NCBI RefSeq assembly: GCF_042686195.1
Contig: NZ_JBHUOQ010000004.1
Location: 533,130 to 597,129, forward strand
Reading direction: 5' to 3'
DNA length: 64,000 nt
From: Corticicoccus populi
GTDB lineage: Bacteria; Bacillota; Bacilli; Staphylococcales; Salinicoccaceae
Below the pieces are notes generated by a model that saw only the letters and a list, made by a program, of their open reading frames with translations, did no database searches and was not told where the DNA came from. This document shows positions 9,274 through 17,367 of the stretch, piece by piece. Numbering within the stretch: position 1 is the stretch's first letter; each line of letters begins with the position of its first letter. A program made the translations under genes and the position numbers.

Positions 9274-9360
9274 TTATATTTTTTTACGGTAGTACATGAT
9301 GGATATGCCGTTGATGAGAATCAATATTGACAGGGACGAGACGATGATTAAACCGAGCAT
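9274..9360 (-). CDS. Possible 28-residue membrane peptide
   Basis: An ATG at 9360 opens a 28-codon frame encoding one hydrophobic helix (MLGLIIVSSLSILILING) followed by a basic YYRKKI end, the typical look of a small bacterial membrane peptide. It lies directly downstream of the methyltransferase terminator and has no clear ribosome site; the frame is open upstream through the terminator stem. It could instead be chance coding in a 225-base gap. Confidence 0.3.
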   Translation of the reverse strand: MLGLIIVSSLSILILINGISIMYYRKKI

Positions 9361-9365
9361 AGATG

Positions 9366-9395
9366 ATAAAAAAGCTGCCGGAACTCCGGCAGCTT
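9366..9395 (-). terminator. Terminator of methyltransferase gene
   Basis: AAGCTGCCGG / CCGGCAGCTT (9386-9395 with 9372-9381), 4-nt loop, then a T-run on the minus strand. Confidence 0.85.
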
Positions 9396-9405
9396 AAGGT
9401 AATTT

Positions 9406-10002
9406 CTATTTGGTACTGGTTGAGATAAAGAGAGAAGCGTCTTCTTTGACGAAAATGTTTTTTCCGTGGTGGAAGGTCCGGCGCTCGAGAGGGGTCAGAC
9501 CCGCTTCGGTGAGTGCATCATTTAATTCTGTTTCGTTAAAACCGTTATGAACTTTTGGGTGTGTGACGCGCGGGTTTTTATCAAAATCAACAATGATAAA
9601 ACGCCCGTCAGTGTTAAGGTTTCTGCTGAGCTGTTTAAGCAGGTGTTTAAAATCGGGTACATGAATAAGAACGAGGGACAGTACAATCACATCCGCCTGA
9701 ACATTCAAGTGATCTTCATCGGAAAGATTTAATACCTCTGCTTCAAAGTGATTGATATTTTGTGAGGTGATTTTCTGCCGGGCAATATTAATCATTTCGG
9801 GAGATGCGTCAATCAGCACCCCTGTTTCAAAATAATCAGCGAGCTCTAAGCCGACGAGTCCCGTCACGCCGCCGTAATCAATCAGGGATGAATAATGTGT
9901 GTGATTGAGTACTTTAACAATCTCTCCGGTAATCACATCTGCCAGTGCTTTACGGTCTTTGGTATCATATTTCTCTGCCATATTATTAAATGTATTGTTC
10001 AT
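9406..10002 (-). CDS. SAM-dependent methyltransferase (class I)
   Basis: A GGAGG seven bases upstream sets the start at 10002 (198 residues); the frame runs on to 10188 without support. Residues near 45-60 hold the SAM-binding loop, here written DYGGVTGLVGLEL rather than the usual D-x-G-x-G-x-G, followed by an acidic strand end VLIDASPEMI (motif II) and ADVIVLSLVLIHVPD (motif IV/post-I), then RFIIVDFDKNPR. This is the class I fold of the UbiE/methyltransferase-11/25 type. The substrate cannot be told from sequence. Single-gene unit. Confidence 0.8.
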   Translation of the reverse strand: MNNTFNNMAEKYDTKDRKALADVITGEIVKVLNHTHYSSLIDYGGVTGLVGLELADYFETGVLIDASPEMINIARQKITSQNINHFEAEVLNLSDEDHLNVQADVIVLSLVLIHVPDFKHLLKQLSRNLNTDGRFIIVDFDKNPRVTHPKVHNGFNETELNDALTEAGLTPLERRTFHHGKNIFVKEDASLFISTSTK

Positions 10003-10157
10003 TTGACCCTCCGGGTTGAAAATAAATATTAAAACGATAAGTGGTTTATTAGTGTACAATAGTTTAACGCAATGCGGAAAGATTATGACTCGGAAGATAT
10101 GTTCCGGCTGGAATGTATCAGCGCCAATCCAGACGATTGAAGGCTTTGAACATTGAG

Positions 10158-10203
10158 TAACCCCCGGCGGCAATGAAGTGAATCTCATTGCCGCCGGGGG
10201 TTA
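10158..10203. terminator. Large hairpin after BCCT gene
   Basis: 19-bp perfect stem TAACCCCCGGCGGCAATGA with its complement (10158-10176 / 10185-10203), loop AGTGAATC. It sits 16 bases past the BCCT stop on the minus strand. There is no long T-run, so termination may be weak or the hairpin may protect the 3' end. Confidence 0.65.
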
Positions 10204-10218
10204 ATGTCTTTAAATATT

Positions 10219-11865
10219 TTATTCTTTCTGATCCTGATGATCTTCCTCTTCAGGTTCAGGCATTTCATCCGGAAGAATTTCCTGGAATTCTTCACGTTTT
10301 TCTTCGAGTTCTTTTTGAGCTTGTTCTAAATATTCAGGTTCATGCTCGAGCTGCTTTCTTTCCATCGTCAGAATATCATATTCGTTACTCAATGATTTAA
10401 TGACGGATACAGCCAGCAGAATGACCACAAAAGTAAATGGGAAGGCTGCAATCAGCATTGCCATCTCGAGTGCTTCAAGTCCGCCGGAGAACAGCAGGAC
10501 AAGTGCAGTTGCCGAGAGTATTACACCCCAGATAATCTTGATTCTGACAGACGGATTAATGTTGCCGCCTGTTGACATCATAGCGAGTACAAAGGTACCG
10601 CCGTCTGCAGAAGTGACGAAGAATGATGCGATTAACAGTATAGTGATACCGAGTACAACAGGTGCGAATGGATAGTTCTCGAGGAATGCAAACAGTGCGA
10701 CTTCATCACCCTGTGAAACGACAAGGTCATATAAAGCACCGTTTAATGACTGATCCAGTTCGATACCTGCAACACCAAGGATTGAGAACCATATTAAACT
10801 GAATATAAACGGTACAGAAACAACACCGATTACAAATTCACGTATTGTACGTCCTCTGGACACGCGTGCGATAAAGCTGCCGACAAAAGCAGACCAGCCG
10901 ATCCACCAAGCCCAGTAGAACAGTGTCCAGTCATTCAGAAAGTCTCTGTCTCCTGTAAATGTGTTCATGTCAAAAGTCATGGTTGGGAGGTTTTGGAAAT
11001 AGTTCCCCGCAGTTGACATAAATGATTCGAACATCTGCAGTGTCGACCCTGTAATGAGTATAAACACCATCAGACCGAGTGCGATGATGACATTCGTTAT
11101 ACTCAGATAACGGATACCTTTATTTACACCTGTCGCTGCAGAAGTGACAAAAGCAACCGTAATAATCAGTACGACTATCGCCTGTGTCAGAATATTATTT
11201 TCTATTCCTTCAAAGCTGAAGCTGAGTCCGGCAGTGATTTGAGAAGCACCGAGCCCGAGGGATGTCGCGATACCAAAGATGGTTCCGAAAACGGCGAGTA
11301 CATCTACGGCATGACCGAGTGCGCCTTTTGTACGGTCTCCTAAAATAGGAGAAAGGGCAGAACTCATCAATAACGGCGCCTGGTGTCTGAATTTGAAGTA
11401 AGCAAGCGCCAGTCCGACTACAGCATACACAGCCCATGGATGGAGACCCCAGTGAAACATTGAGTACTGCAGGGCTTCAGCCGCTGCTTCATTAGTTCCG
11501 GGTTCTGCTTTCGGCGGGGAGTGGAAGTCCGTTAAAGGTTCGGTAACACCGAAGAAGACAAGTCCGACACCCATACCCGCTGTAAATAAAAATGAAAACC
11601 ATGTGAAATAGCTGTACTGCGGCTTTTCATCCGGTTTCCCTAATTTAACTTTACCAAATGGACTGAAGACCATAAAAATTGCGAAGAGTACAAAGCCGGT
11701 CATCGATAACATATAAAACCAGCCGAAATTTGTGGAGATAAATCCGTCTATTACACCAAGTACGGATTCAACATTTTCCGGAAGGAAAACACCCCATAAA
11801 ATAAAAAGTGCTGCGATTGCGATGGCAATCCAGAACACAATTGTAACGTTCATCTTATTTTTCAA
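10219..11865 (-). CDS. opuD: BCCT family glycine betaine/choline transporter (OpuD/BetL type)
   Basis: 548 residues with twelve predicted helices and the BCCT signatures GMGVGLVFFGVTEP (about 96-109) and the aromatic substrate-site stretch FYWAWWIGWSAFVGSF (about 315-330), followed by RVSRGRTIREF. Family knowledge: sodium-coupled uptake of betaine, choline or carnitine in osmotic stress. The start is a TTG at 11865 because AGGAGG lies eight bases before it, while the ATG four codons in is too far. The C-terminal 50 residues are highly charged and Glu-rich, as in osmosensing BCCT tails. Single-gene unit with its own 350-base upstream region. The exact substrate is inferred only. Confidence 0.9.
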   Translation of the reverse strand: MKNKMNVTIVFWIAIAIAALFILWGVFLPENVESVLGVIDGFISTNFGWFYMLSMTGFVLFAIFMVFSPFGKVKLGKPDEKPQYSYFTWFSFLFTAGMGVGLVFFGVTEPLTDFHSPPKAEPGTNEAAAEALQYSMFHWGLHPWAVYAVVGLALAYFKFRHQAPLLMSSALSPILGDRTKGALGHAVDVLAVFGTIFGIATSLGLGASQITAGLSFSFEGIENNILTQAIVVLIITVAFVTSAATGVNKGIRYLSITNVIIALGLMVFILITGSTLQMFESFMSTAGNYFQNLPTMTFDMNTFTGDRDFLNDWTLFYWAWWIGWSAFVGSFIARVSRGRTIREFVIGVVSVPFIFSLIWFSILGVAGIELDQSLNGALYDLVVSQGDEVALFAFLENYPFAPVVLGITILLIASFFVTSADGGTFVLAMMSTGGNINPSVRIKIIWGVILSATALVLLFSGGLEALEMAMLIAAFPFTFVVILLAVSVIKSLSNEYDILTMERKQLEHEPEYLEQAQKELEEKREEFQEILPDEMPEPEEEDHQDQKE

Positions 11866-12216
11866 TGTGAAAACCTCCTGTTAGTTTTGATGCAATCTCA
11901 TGATGAACATTCGAAAAAAAGCATTTAACACCGCCTTATTCTATACGATTTATTTAAGATAGTGACCCTTGTTCTTTGAAATAAAAAAAGGTCTACCGGA
12001 CACACTAACATCTATAAATACGGTATTTCAATACCCGCCGAATAAAATAATGAAATTCCTGTTGATATTTTAAATACTGAAGCGGTGAGTTGTAATAAAA
12101 TGGTCATAGTTTTCTATATTATTCACGTTTGTGGTGAAGATTCCCGGGAAATATTAAAGTGTACAGGATAAACTGCCCGGGTTAATCAGGCAGTAAAAAC
12201 TTATTGGAGTGATTGG
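11866..12216. other. Divergent intergenic region between BCCT and gldA
   Basis: 351 bases with no supported gene. It holds the BCCT ribosome site, presumably promoters for both genes, and a compact palindrome GGTATT-TC-AATACC (12022-12035) that could be an operator. On the minus strand GGGTAT (12036-12031) looks like a sigma-B -10 but lacks a matching -35. A CCCGGG pair flanks the gldA leader (12147-12181). Confidence 0.5.
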
Positions 12217-13308
12217 ATGTCAAACATTATTTTTACGTCACCGGCAAAATATGTGCAGGGCAAAGGAGCTCTCGAAACGCTTGGTCAAAATGTGGAATCC
12301 ATCGGCAGAAAACCGTTGGTTTTATCAGATGATGTAGTTTGGGAAATTACCGGTGAAACAGTCGGGAAGAGTCTTGAAGAGAAGGACATTGACTTTCATT
12401 ATGTATTATTTAACGGTGAAGCATCTTTAAATGAGATAGAGAGAATCGCAGAAGAAGGCAGAAACGAAGCGGCGGATTTTGTCATTGGTGTCGGCGGCGG
12501 GAAAACACTCGACACAGCAAAAGCTGTTGCCGATGAACTCGGTAAAAGTATTGTCATAGTACCGTCAACAGCTTCAACGGATGCACCGACGAGTGCATTA
12601 TCCGTAATTTATAATGATGACGGTGTATTTGAATCATATAAATTTTATAATAAAAACCCGGAACTCGTATTAGTTGATACAAAAATTGTTGCGGGTGCCC
12701 CGCCGAGATTATTTGCGTCAGGAATTGCGGACGCTATGGCGACATGGGTTGAGGCGAGAGCAACAATCAAAAGTAACGGCGAAGCGATGGCCGGCGGAAA
12801 AACAAGTATCGCAGCGGCGGCAATCGCAAAAGCGTGTGAAGAAACACTGTTCTCATACGGTCATTCAGCGTATAAAGCTGTTGAGAAAGGTCTTGTTACG
12901 AAACAAGTGGAGGCAGTTGTTGAAGCCAACACACTCTTGTCAGGGCTCGGTTTTGAAAGCGGCGGACTTGCAGCAGCACATGCTATTCATAACGGATTCA
13001 CAGTACTTGACGGGGACATCCATCATTTGACACACGGTGAAAAAGTAGCATACGGTACACTGACACAGCTGGTGCTTGAACTGCATCCCGAAGCGGAAAT
13101 TGAGAAGTATATCTCATTTTATCAGTCTCTCGGACTGCCTGTAACATTGGAGGATATGCATTTAGAAAATGTGTCTTACGAAGATTTGGTTAAAGTAGGT
13201 AAAGCGGCCACACAAGAAGGCGAGACGATGGGCAATCTGTCGTCTGAAGTCACTGCAGAAGATGTCGCTGATGCCATTCTTGCAGTGAATCAGTTGAGTC
13301 AGAAATAA
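12217..13308 (+). CDS. gldA: Glycerol dehydrogenase, iron/zinc-alcohol dehydrogenase family
   Basis: 363 residues, normal for GldA. The NAD-binding GVGGGKTLDTAK motif lies near residues 91-102, and the metal ligands of the family are seen as Asp in SGIADAMATWVEA (about 170), His in AAAHAIHNG (about 252) and His in HHLTHGEKVAYG (about 270). It oxidises glycerol to dihydroxyacetone with NAD in the cytosol. Ribosome site TTGGAGTG before ATG. It is a single-gene unit convergent with tenA; no dihydroxyacetone kinase gene lies nearby. Confidence 0.92.
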   Translation: MSNIIFTSPAKYVQGKGALETLGQNVESIGRKPLVLSDDVVWEITGETVGKSLEEKDIDFHYVLFNGEASLNEIERIAEEGRNEAADFVIGVGGGKTLDTAKAVADELGKSIVIVPSTASTDAPTSALSVIYNDDGVFESYKFYNKNPELVLVDTKIVAGAPPRLFASGIADAMATWVEARATIKSNGEAMAGGKTSIAAAAIAKACEETLFSYGHSAYKAVEKGLVTKQVEAVVEANTLLSGLGFESGGLAAAHAIHNGFTVLDGDIHHLTHGEKVAYGTLTQLVLELHPEAEIEKYISFYQSLGLPVTLEDMHLENVSYEDLVKVGKAATQEGETMGNLSSEVTAEDVADAILAVNQLSQK

Positions 13309-13318
13309 TCGTAATAAA

Positions 13319-13350
13319 AAGCTGCGGCCGATCGGCTGCAGCTTATTTTT
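13319..13350. terminator. Terminator between gldA and tenA
   Basis: Stem AAGCTGC-G-GCC / GGC-T-GCAGCTT with a short loop, followed by ATTTTT on the plus strand; convergent genes may share it. Confidence 0.75.
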
Positions 13351-13356
13351 GATTCT

Positions 13357-14031
13357 TTATATATTAACCGGCCATTCTTCTCTCTGTTCACACATATCCC
13401 AGAACATATATTCATAGAGCCCGGTTTTAATGATGATTTCTTCAAGGTGCTGAAGTTCTCTTTCAGGTTTACCGTCAGCGAGTCTGTTCATCAAATTCAA
13501 TGCCGTCTGAGTGAGGTCTGTAAATTCTTCGCCGGCATACATATCAATCCATTCTTTATAAGGGTTGCTGACATTGTATCCGTCACCCCCGCTGAGTCCT
13601 TTGCCGATATAGTTATAGCTCCACGCACAGCATAACAGGCATGCCGTTGCCACGGCAGCATCACCACGCTGGGCATGATTCAGCATGTAGCTTGTGTAGG
13701 CAGTGTTTACTGCAGAAGCTTCGGTGTTTTCAAGTGATGCTACGGAAATATCATATGCGTTTGAAAATTTTCTATGGAGTTCCATTTCTACAAATAAAGT
13801 CCCGTGGAGAAGTTCAGTGAACATCCCCATTGCTTCTAAATCCGGAGATTTTTCTGCACCTACTGCCATTAAACGTGCATACTCCACAAGGTAAACATAA
13901 TCCTGCTTCAGCCAGTGCTGAAATTTCTCTGTCTCAAGTGAGCCGTCACCGATTCCTTTGACAAAGGGATGATCAAGATAGCTGTCCCACAAATGTTCTA
14001 CTTTCGGCCATAATCTGTCTGTGAATTTCAT
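13357..14031 (-). CDS. tenA: Thiaminase II / aminopyrimidine aminohydrolase
   Basis: 224 residues, the usual TenA length. The catalytic Cys lies in ATACLLCCAWSYNYIG (about 130-145) and the C-terminal acid residue in TGLYEYMFWDMC (about 205-215). Family knowledge: TenA hydrolyses aminopyrimidines formed by thiamine breakdown to recover hydroxymethylpyrimidine for thiamine synthesis. Expression control is visible: a TPP riboswitch precedes it. AAAGGAG lies six bases before the ATG. Other thi genes are not in this window, so it is a stand-alone salvage unit here. Confidence 0.93.
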   Translation of the reverse strand: MKFTDRLWPKVEHLWDSYLDHPFVKGIGDGSLETEKFQHWLKQDYVYLVEYARLMAVGAEKSPDLEAMGMFTELLHGTLFVEMELHRKFSNAYDISVASLENTEASAVNTAYTSYMLNHAQRGDAAVATACLLCCAWSYNYIGKGLSGGDGYNVSNPYKEWIDMYAGEEFTDLTQTALNLMNRLADGKPERELQHLEEIIIKTGLYEYMFWDMCEQREEWPVNI

Positions 14032-14104
14032 TTAAACACTCCTTTACAGGCTGTGATAACGCCACCTGCACTCGAAGCTCCGATATCATCCATCAGAAAA
14101 TCGA

Positions 14105-14178
14105 AGACTTTCCTGCGCAGGTGCTAACCTACAGGTTCAAAGGGTTGATTTCTCTCTCAGCACATCGTGCGCCCCCAG
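14105..14178 (-). ncRNA. TPP riboswitch (THI element) upstream of tenA
   Basis: Read on the minus strand, the conserved THI blocks appear in order: GGGGGCGCA, GTGCTGAGA, ACCCTTTGAACCTG, GGTTAGCACC and GCGCAGGAAAG. This is the full aptamer. About 75 bases separate it from the tenA start; that stretch includes GCAGGTG (minus strand of 14063-14069), exactly complementary to CACCTGC inside the aptamer (minus strand of 14117-14123), which could form the alternative fold. Confidence 0.92.
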
Positions 14179-14292
14179 CCGTTATATCTTCAATATACTA
14201 TACTCAGAACAGTTTTGTGTTACTGAAGGATGGAAAATTGAGATTACAACAGATAAAAAAGGGTATTTACAAAAAGATTGGGGGACTGCTTG

Positions 14293-14811
14293 ATGGAAAT
14301 CTGGGATGCATATGACAGTAATGGGAAGAAGCAGAGTATGGAACTTTTGAGAGGTGAGTCAATACCTCCGGGATCTTATCACTTAGTATCAGAAGTGGTC
14401 ATATTGAATAAAGGAACGCATTACCTTGCGATGCAGAGGGACACAAGAAAAACATATCCCGGCTTATATGAAATTTCTGCCGGCGGAAGCGTATTAAAAG
14501 GCGAAACATCGAGAGAAGGTGCCGTTCGTGAAGCGGGTGAAGAGACGGGAATACATATTGAAGATATGGAACTGAAGTATATCACAGTGTCAGAAGCACA
14601 GCAGACGATTTATCATTGTTACAAAGCAGACGTGGATGTAGAAAAAGAAGCGGTTCAGCTGCAGGACGGTGAAACCATGGGATATCAATGGATTGAAAGA
14701 GCGGCTGTTGAATCATTTTTAAATTCATCATCACATGTGCCGGGGTATAATCAGCGGGTGATGAATGTCATTGGAGGCGAAGTTGATCACTCTCACAAGA
14801 CATGTAATTAA
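14293..14811 (+). CDS. Nudix hydrolase (IDI-like/NUDIX superfamily)
   Basis: 172 residues from ATG 14293, with TTGGGGGA seven bases upstream. The Nudix box is complete at about residues 69-91: G-x5-E-x7-REAGEETGI, giving the Mg-binding Glu cluster. The N-terminus (MEIWDAYDSNGKKQ) matches the subgroup of Nudix proteins related to isopentenyl-diphosphate isomerase in layout, usually of unproven substrate. It is divergent from tenA, with the TPP riboswitch leader between them. It probably hydrolyses a nucleoside or other diphosphate in the cytosol. Confidence 0.88.
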   Translation: MEIWDAYDSNGKKQSMELLRGESIPPGSYHLVSEVVILNKGTHYLAMQRDTRKTYPGLYEISAGGSVLKGETSREGAVREAGEETGIHIEDMELKYITVSEAQQTIYHCYKADVDVEKEAVQLQDGETMGYQWIERAAVESFLNSSSHVPGYNQRVMNVIGGEVDHSHKTCN

Positions 14812-14846
14812 AATTTCAAACAGTCACAGTGCCTCATCAAATGAGA

Positions 14847-14873
14847 AACCCTCCTGTGAATGATTGGAGGGTT
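14847..14873. terminator. Hairpin between convergent Nudix and lipoprotein genes
   Basis: AACCCTCC / GGAGGGTT stem (14847-14854 with 14866-14873) and 11-nt loop; T-rich tract only on the minus-strand side. Confidence 0.6.
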
Positions 14874-14879
14874 GAGTCG

Positions 14880-15590
14880 TTATTCAATGTTATCGATATC
14901 TTCAGGCTGTTCAACGATGTCATCACTGTTGATGTCTGAATAGTTGAAAGTCAATTCATGATACATCTCAGTGTCATCCAATGTTGTGGTGTAGGTCACA
15001 TTTAAATAGGCTGTCTGCATAGAGTCCTTATCAACACCGACTCTGACTGTGCCGCCGGTGGTCGATTCTTCTTCAGGGAATTCAACACCAATCGCGTCGA
15101 CAACTTCTTTGGCGCGTTCGCCGTCGATTTCATAAAAGGCTTCATACATCGTGTCCTCTTCACCATGGAGTCGTATTTCTTCATCTTCCATTAAAGAGAG
15201 GATGCTGGTGACAATTTCATATTCTGTAAAGTAGAGTTCTTTAATCTGGTCCACAGAGAATACGGATGTTTTCCACTCAGGTTCTTCATATGACAAAATA
15301 TTTTCAAATGTATCATCATTGTCGTAGTAGTAGTCATATTCATCATCCTGCTGGATAAAATATACTCTGCCCGTATTTTGTTCTGAGTCAATTGATGCAT
15401 CGACAGTGCCTGAATACCGTTCGAATGTTTCTTCATTGACGGGATCTTCATAAGTATATTCAAGATTCAGGGTGTAAGAGGATACATCGTCGGAAGCGGT
15501 CCGTGTTTCACTCATAATATCTTCAGGCGACTGGGTGTTACAGGCGGCAAGGAATACGGTTGTGAATAATATAAATAAAAACCGGTACAT
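14880..15590 (-). CDS. Secreted lipoprotein, unknown function
   Basis: 236 residues. A signal peptide ends in the lipobox FLAAC (Cys17), so the mature protein is lipid-anchored outside the membrane. The rest is acidic with alternating beta-like segments (SSYTLNLEYTYED; GTVRVGVDK; AYLNVTYTTT; HELTFNYSDI), resembling the LppX/LolA-like or DUF6612-type lipoproteins of Firmicutes. A poly-Tyr/Asp stretch lies near residue 87. No neighbour suggests a role. Confidence 0.75.
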   Translation of the reverse strand: MYRFLFILFTTVFLAACNTQSPEDIMSETRTASDDVSSYTLNLEYTYEDPVNEETFERYSGTVDASIDSEQNTGRVYFIQQDDEYDYYYDNDDTFENILSYEEPEWKTSVFSVDQIKELYFTEYEIVTSILSLMEDEEIRLHGEEDTMYEAFYEIDGERAKEVVDAIGVEFPEEESTTGGTVRVGVDKDSMQTAYLNVTYTTTLDDTEMYHELTFNYSDINSDDIVEQPEDIDNIE

Positions 15591-15693
15591 TGAATCAGCT
15601 CCTTGTAATATTAGATTGTTATTACTATATATTCACTAAAAAATTGGAATGAAACAAATAATTAATAAAATAAATATTGGGAAGTGAGCAGAG

Positions 15694-16149
15694 ATGGATT
15701 TTAGAAAAGCAGAAGAAAGTGATGTAAAAGAAATTGTCCGAATGCTTGCGGACGATGACCTTGGTGCATCACGTGAAAAATACGAACATCCGCTGTCTGC
15801 AGAATACTATGACGCCTTTTCCGCAATTCAGGCGCAGAAAGGGAACGAGATTTTACTCGCAGTGGAAGGTGGGAATGTGTTAGGGTGTATCCAACTTACA
15901 ATCATTCCTGGTCTCGCAAGACTCGGCATGAAACGTGCTCAAATTGAAGGGGTGCGTGTGGATAAAAAATACAGAGGCAGGAAAATAGGTGAGGCATTGT
16001 TTCTTGAAGCGATTCGAATCGCAAAAGACGAGGGCTGCGGACTTGTGCAGTTAACGACTGATAAACAGCGCCCTGATGCATACCGCTTCTATGAAAAACT
16101 CGGCTTCACTGCAAGTCACGAAGGAATGAAATTAATACTTAAATCATAA
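15694..16149 (+). CDS. GNAT family N-acetyltransferase
   Basis: 151 residues with the GNAT core: QIEGVRVDKKYRGRKIGEAL (about 88-107) gives the acetyl-CoA pyrophosphate loop R-G-x-x-I-G, and the C-terminal AYRFYEKLGF motif is present. Ribosome site GGGAAGTGAG before ATG. It ends 17 bases before the first of two paralogous membrane protein genes, so it may share their transcript. The substrate is unknown. Confidence 0.88.
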   Translation: MDFRKAEESDVKEIVRMLADDDLGASREKYEHPLSAEYYDAFSAIQAQKGNEILLAVEGGNVLGCIQLTIIPGLARLGMKRAQIEGVRVDKKYRGRKIGEALFLEAIRIAKDEGCGLVQLTTDKQRPDAYRFYEKLGFTASHEGMKLILKS

Positions 16150-16166
16150 CTGAGAAGGAGACTGCC

Positions 16167-17366
16167 ATGTCAAAAAGAACACTCGGGCTGGTGCCGGCAC
16201 CAGGAAGACCTGAAAAATTAGTTGAAAAGTTAATAGAAATCCTGCCCGAAGTGTTGAGTCGTGTAGTGGATGATCGTATTTCCTGGGAAATAGAATGTGA
16301 GACAAATACTCTGGCAAGTTCATCAGAGTATATCAACGAAAATATCGACCGGGCAGACGACATACGGCGGAAAAACAACTGGGATATGGTCATTGCCGTA
16401 ACGGATCTGCCGAGTTTATCCGAGCGGAAAGTGGTAATTTCAGAGTTTAATCAGGAAAAGGGGATTTCGATTATTTCTCTGCCTGCGCTCGGCTGTTTTA
16501 AGCTGAAGCAGAAACTCCAGAATCTGATTATTCATCATGTGGAAATTCTATACGGCAGCGGCTCTTCTGAAGAAAACGGCGAGGTGAAGTCGCAGTTTAT
16601 TGATAAGATTACGAGTGTGACACCGGAAGAAGACAATGACAGTTCAAAGCGTTATATTATTAAATCCACTGTGACAGGGTGGAGTCGTCTGGTTGTAGGT
16701 ATGACATATATTAATGAGCCCTGGACTGTTTTAACTGGTTTTAAAACTATTGTATCCCTGGCGTTCGCAACAGGAACGTATATTTCAATATTCTCAGGTG
16801 CATGGGAGCTGAGTCTTGAATATGAGCTCTGGCGCTTTTTACTCGGGATGTTTATCGCAGTTTCAGGCATGACTGGATGGCTGATTTATGCACACAGGCT
16901 CTGGGAAAAGAAATCCCATAATTCCCAGACGCTGTACCGTTCCCTCTATAACTTAACCACACTCCTTACAGTGACGAGTGTGACACTTGTGAATTACGCT
17001 ATCGTTTTTGTACTTTTAACTATATCGATTCTTCTGTTTGTACCGCCGGACTTGTTCGGCAGCTGGACCCCTGCCGACCCGAATACGAGCTGGAATGATT
17101 ACTTTAATTTAATCTGGTTTGCTTCTTCACTTGGAATACTTGCCGGCGCACTCGGGTCTACTGTTGAAGACGAAGATAAAATTCGTAATGTAACCTATTC
17201 ATACCGACAGCTGTACCGTCACGAGCAGATTGAAAAAGAGGATGAAACTGAGTCATATGAAGAATCCGGGGAGAGTGAGAGTAAAACCCAGGATGAATCA
17301 GAGGAAGAGACTGAAGAATATGAAGGTCAAAAACAAGCACACCGGGAATCTGAGGAGGCTGAATGA
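16167..17366 (+). CDS. Membrane protein of unknown function, paralog 1 of tandem pair
   Basis: 399 residues. Residues 1-165 form a soluble alpha/beta-looking domain (NNWDMVIAVTDLPSLSERKVV near 70-90; ISIISLPALGC). Then come four hydrophobic helices (about 190-208, 222-240, 270-295, 310-330). The last 45 residues are an extremely Glu/Ser-rich acidic tail. Ribosome site GAAGGAGAC before ATG. The next gene encodes a protein with the same order of parts and shared motifs (VTDLP, INEPWTVLTG against TNNPFNMM, SLAFATGTY against AIAFATGSF, WFA-S-L, SYRQLYRHE against GYRQRFRYE). Database labels for such proteins as folate dehydrogenases would not fit the membrane half. Function unknown. Confidence 0.7.
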   Translation: MSKRTLGLVPAPGRPEKLVEKLIEILPEVLSRVVDDRISWEIECETNTLASSSEYINENIDRADDIRRKNNWDMVIAVTDLPSLSERKVVISEFNQEKGISIISLPALGCFKLKQKLQNLIIHHVEILYGSGSSEENGEVKSQFIDKITSVTPEEDNDSSKRYIIKSTVTGWSRLVVGMTYINEPWTVLTGFKTIVSLAFATGTYISIFSGAWELSLEYELWRFLLGMFIAVSGMTGWLIYAHRLWEKKSHNSQTLYRSLYNLTTLLTVTSVTLVNYAIVFVLLTISILLFVPPDLFGSWTPADPNTSWNDYFNLIWFASSLGILAGALGSTVEDEDKIRNVTYSYRQLYRHEQIEKEDETESYEESGESESKTQDESEEETEEYEGQKQAHRESEEAE

Positions 17367-17367
17367 T

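Noticed and set aside
12031..12060. Sigma-B promoter for the BCCT gene on the minus strand
   Set aside because: GGGTAT is present but no GTTT-type -35 at 12-15 bases.
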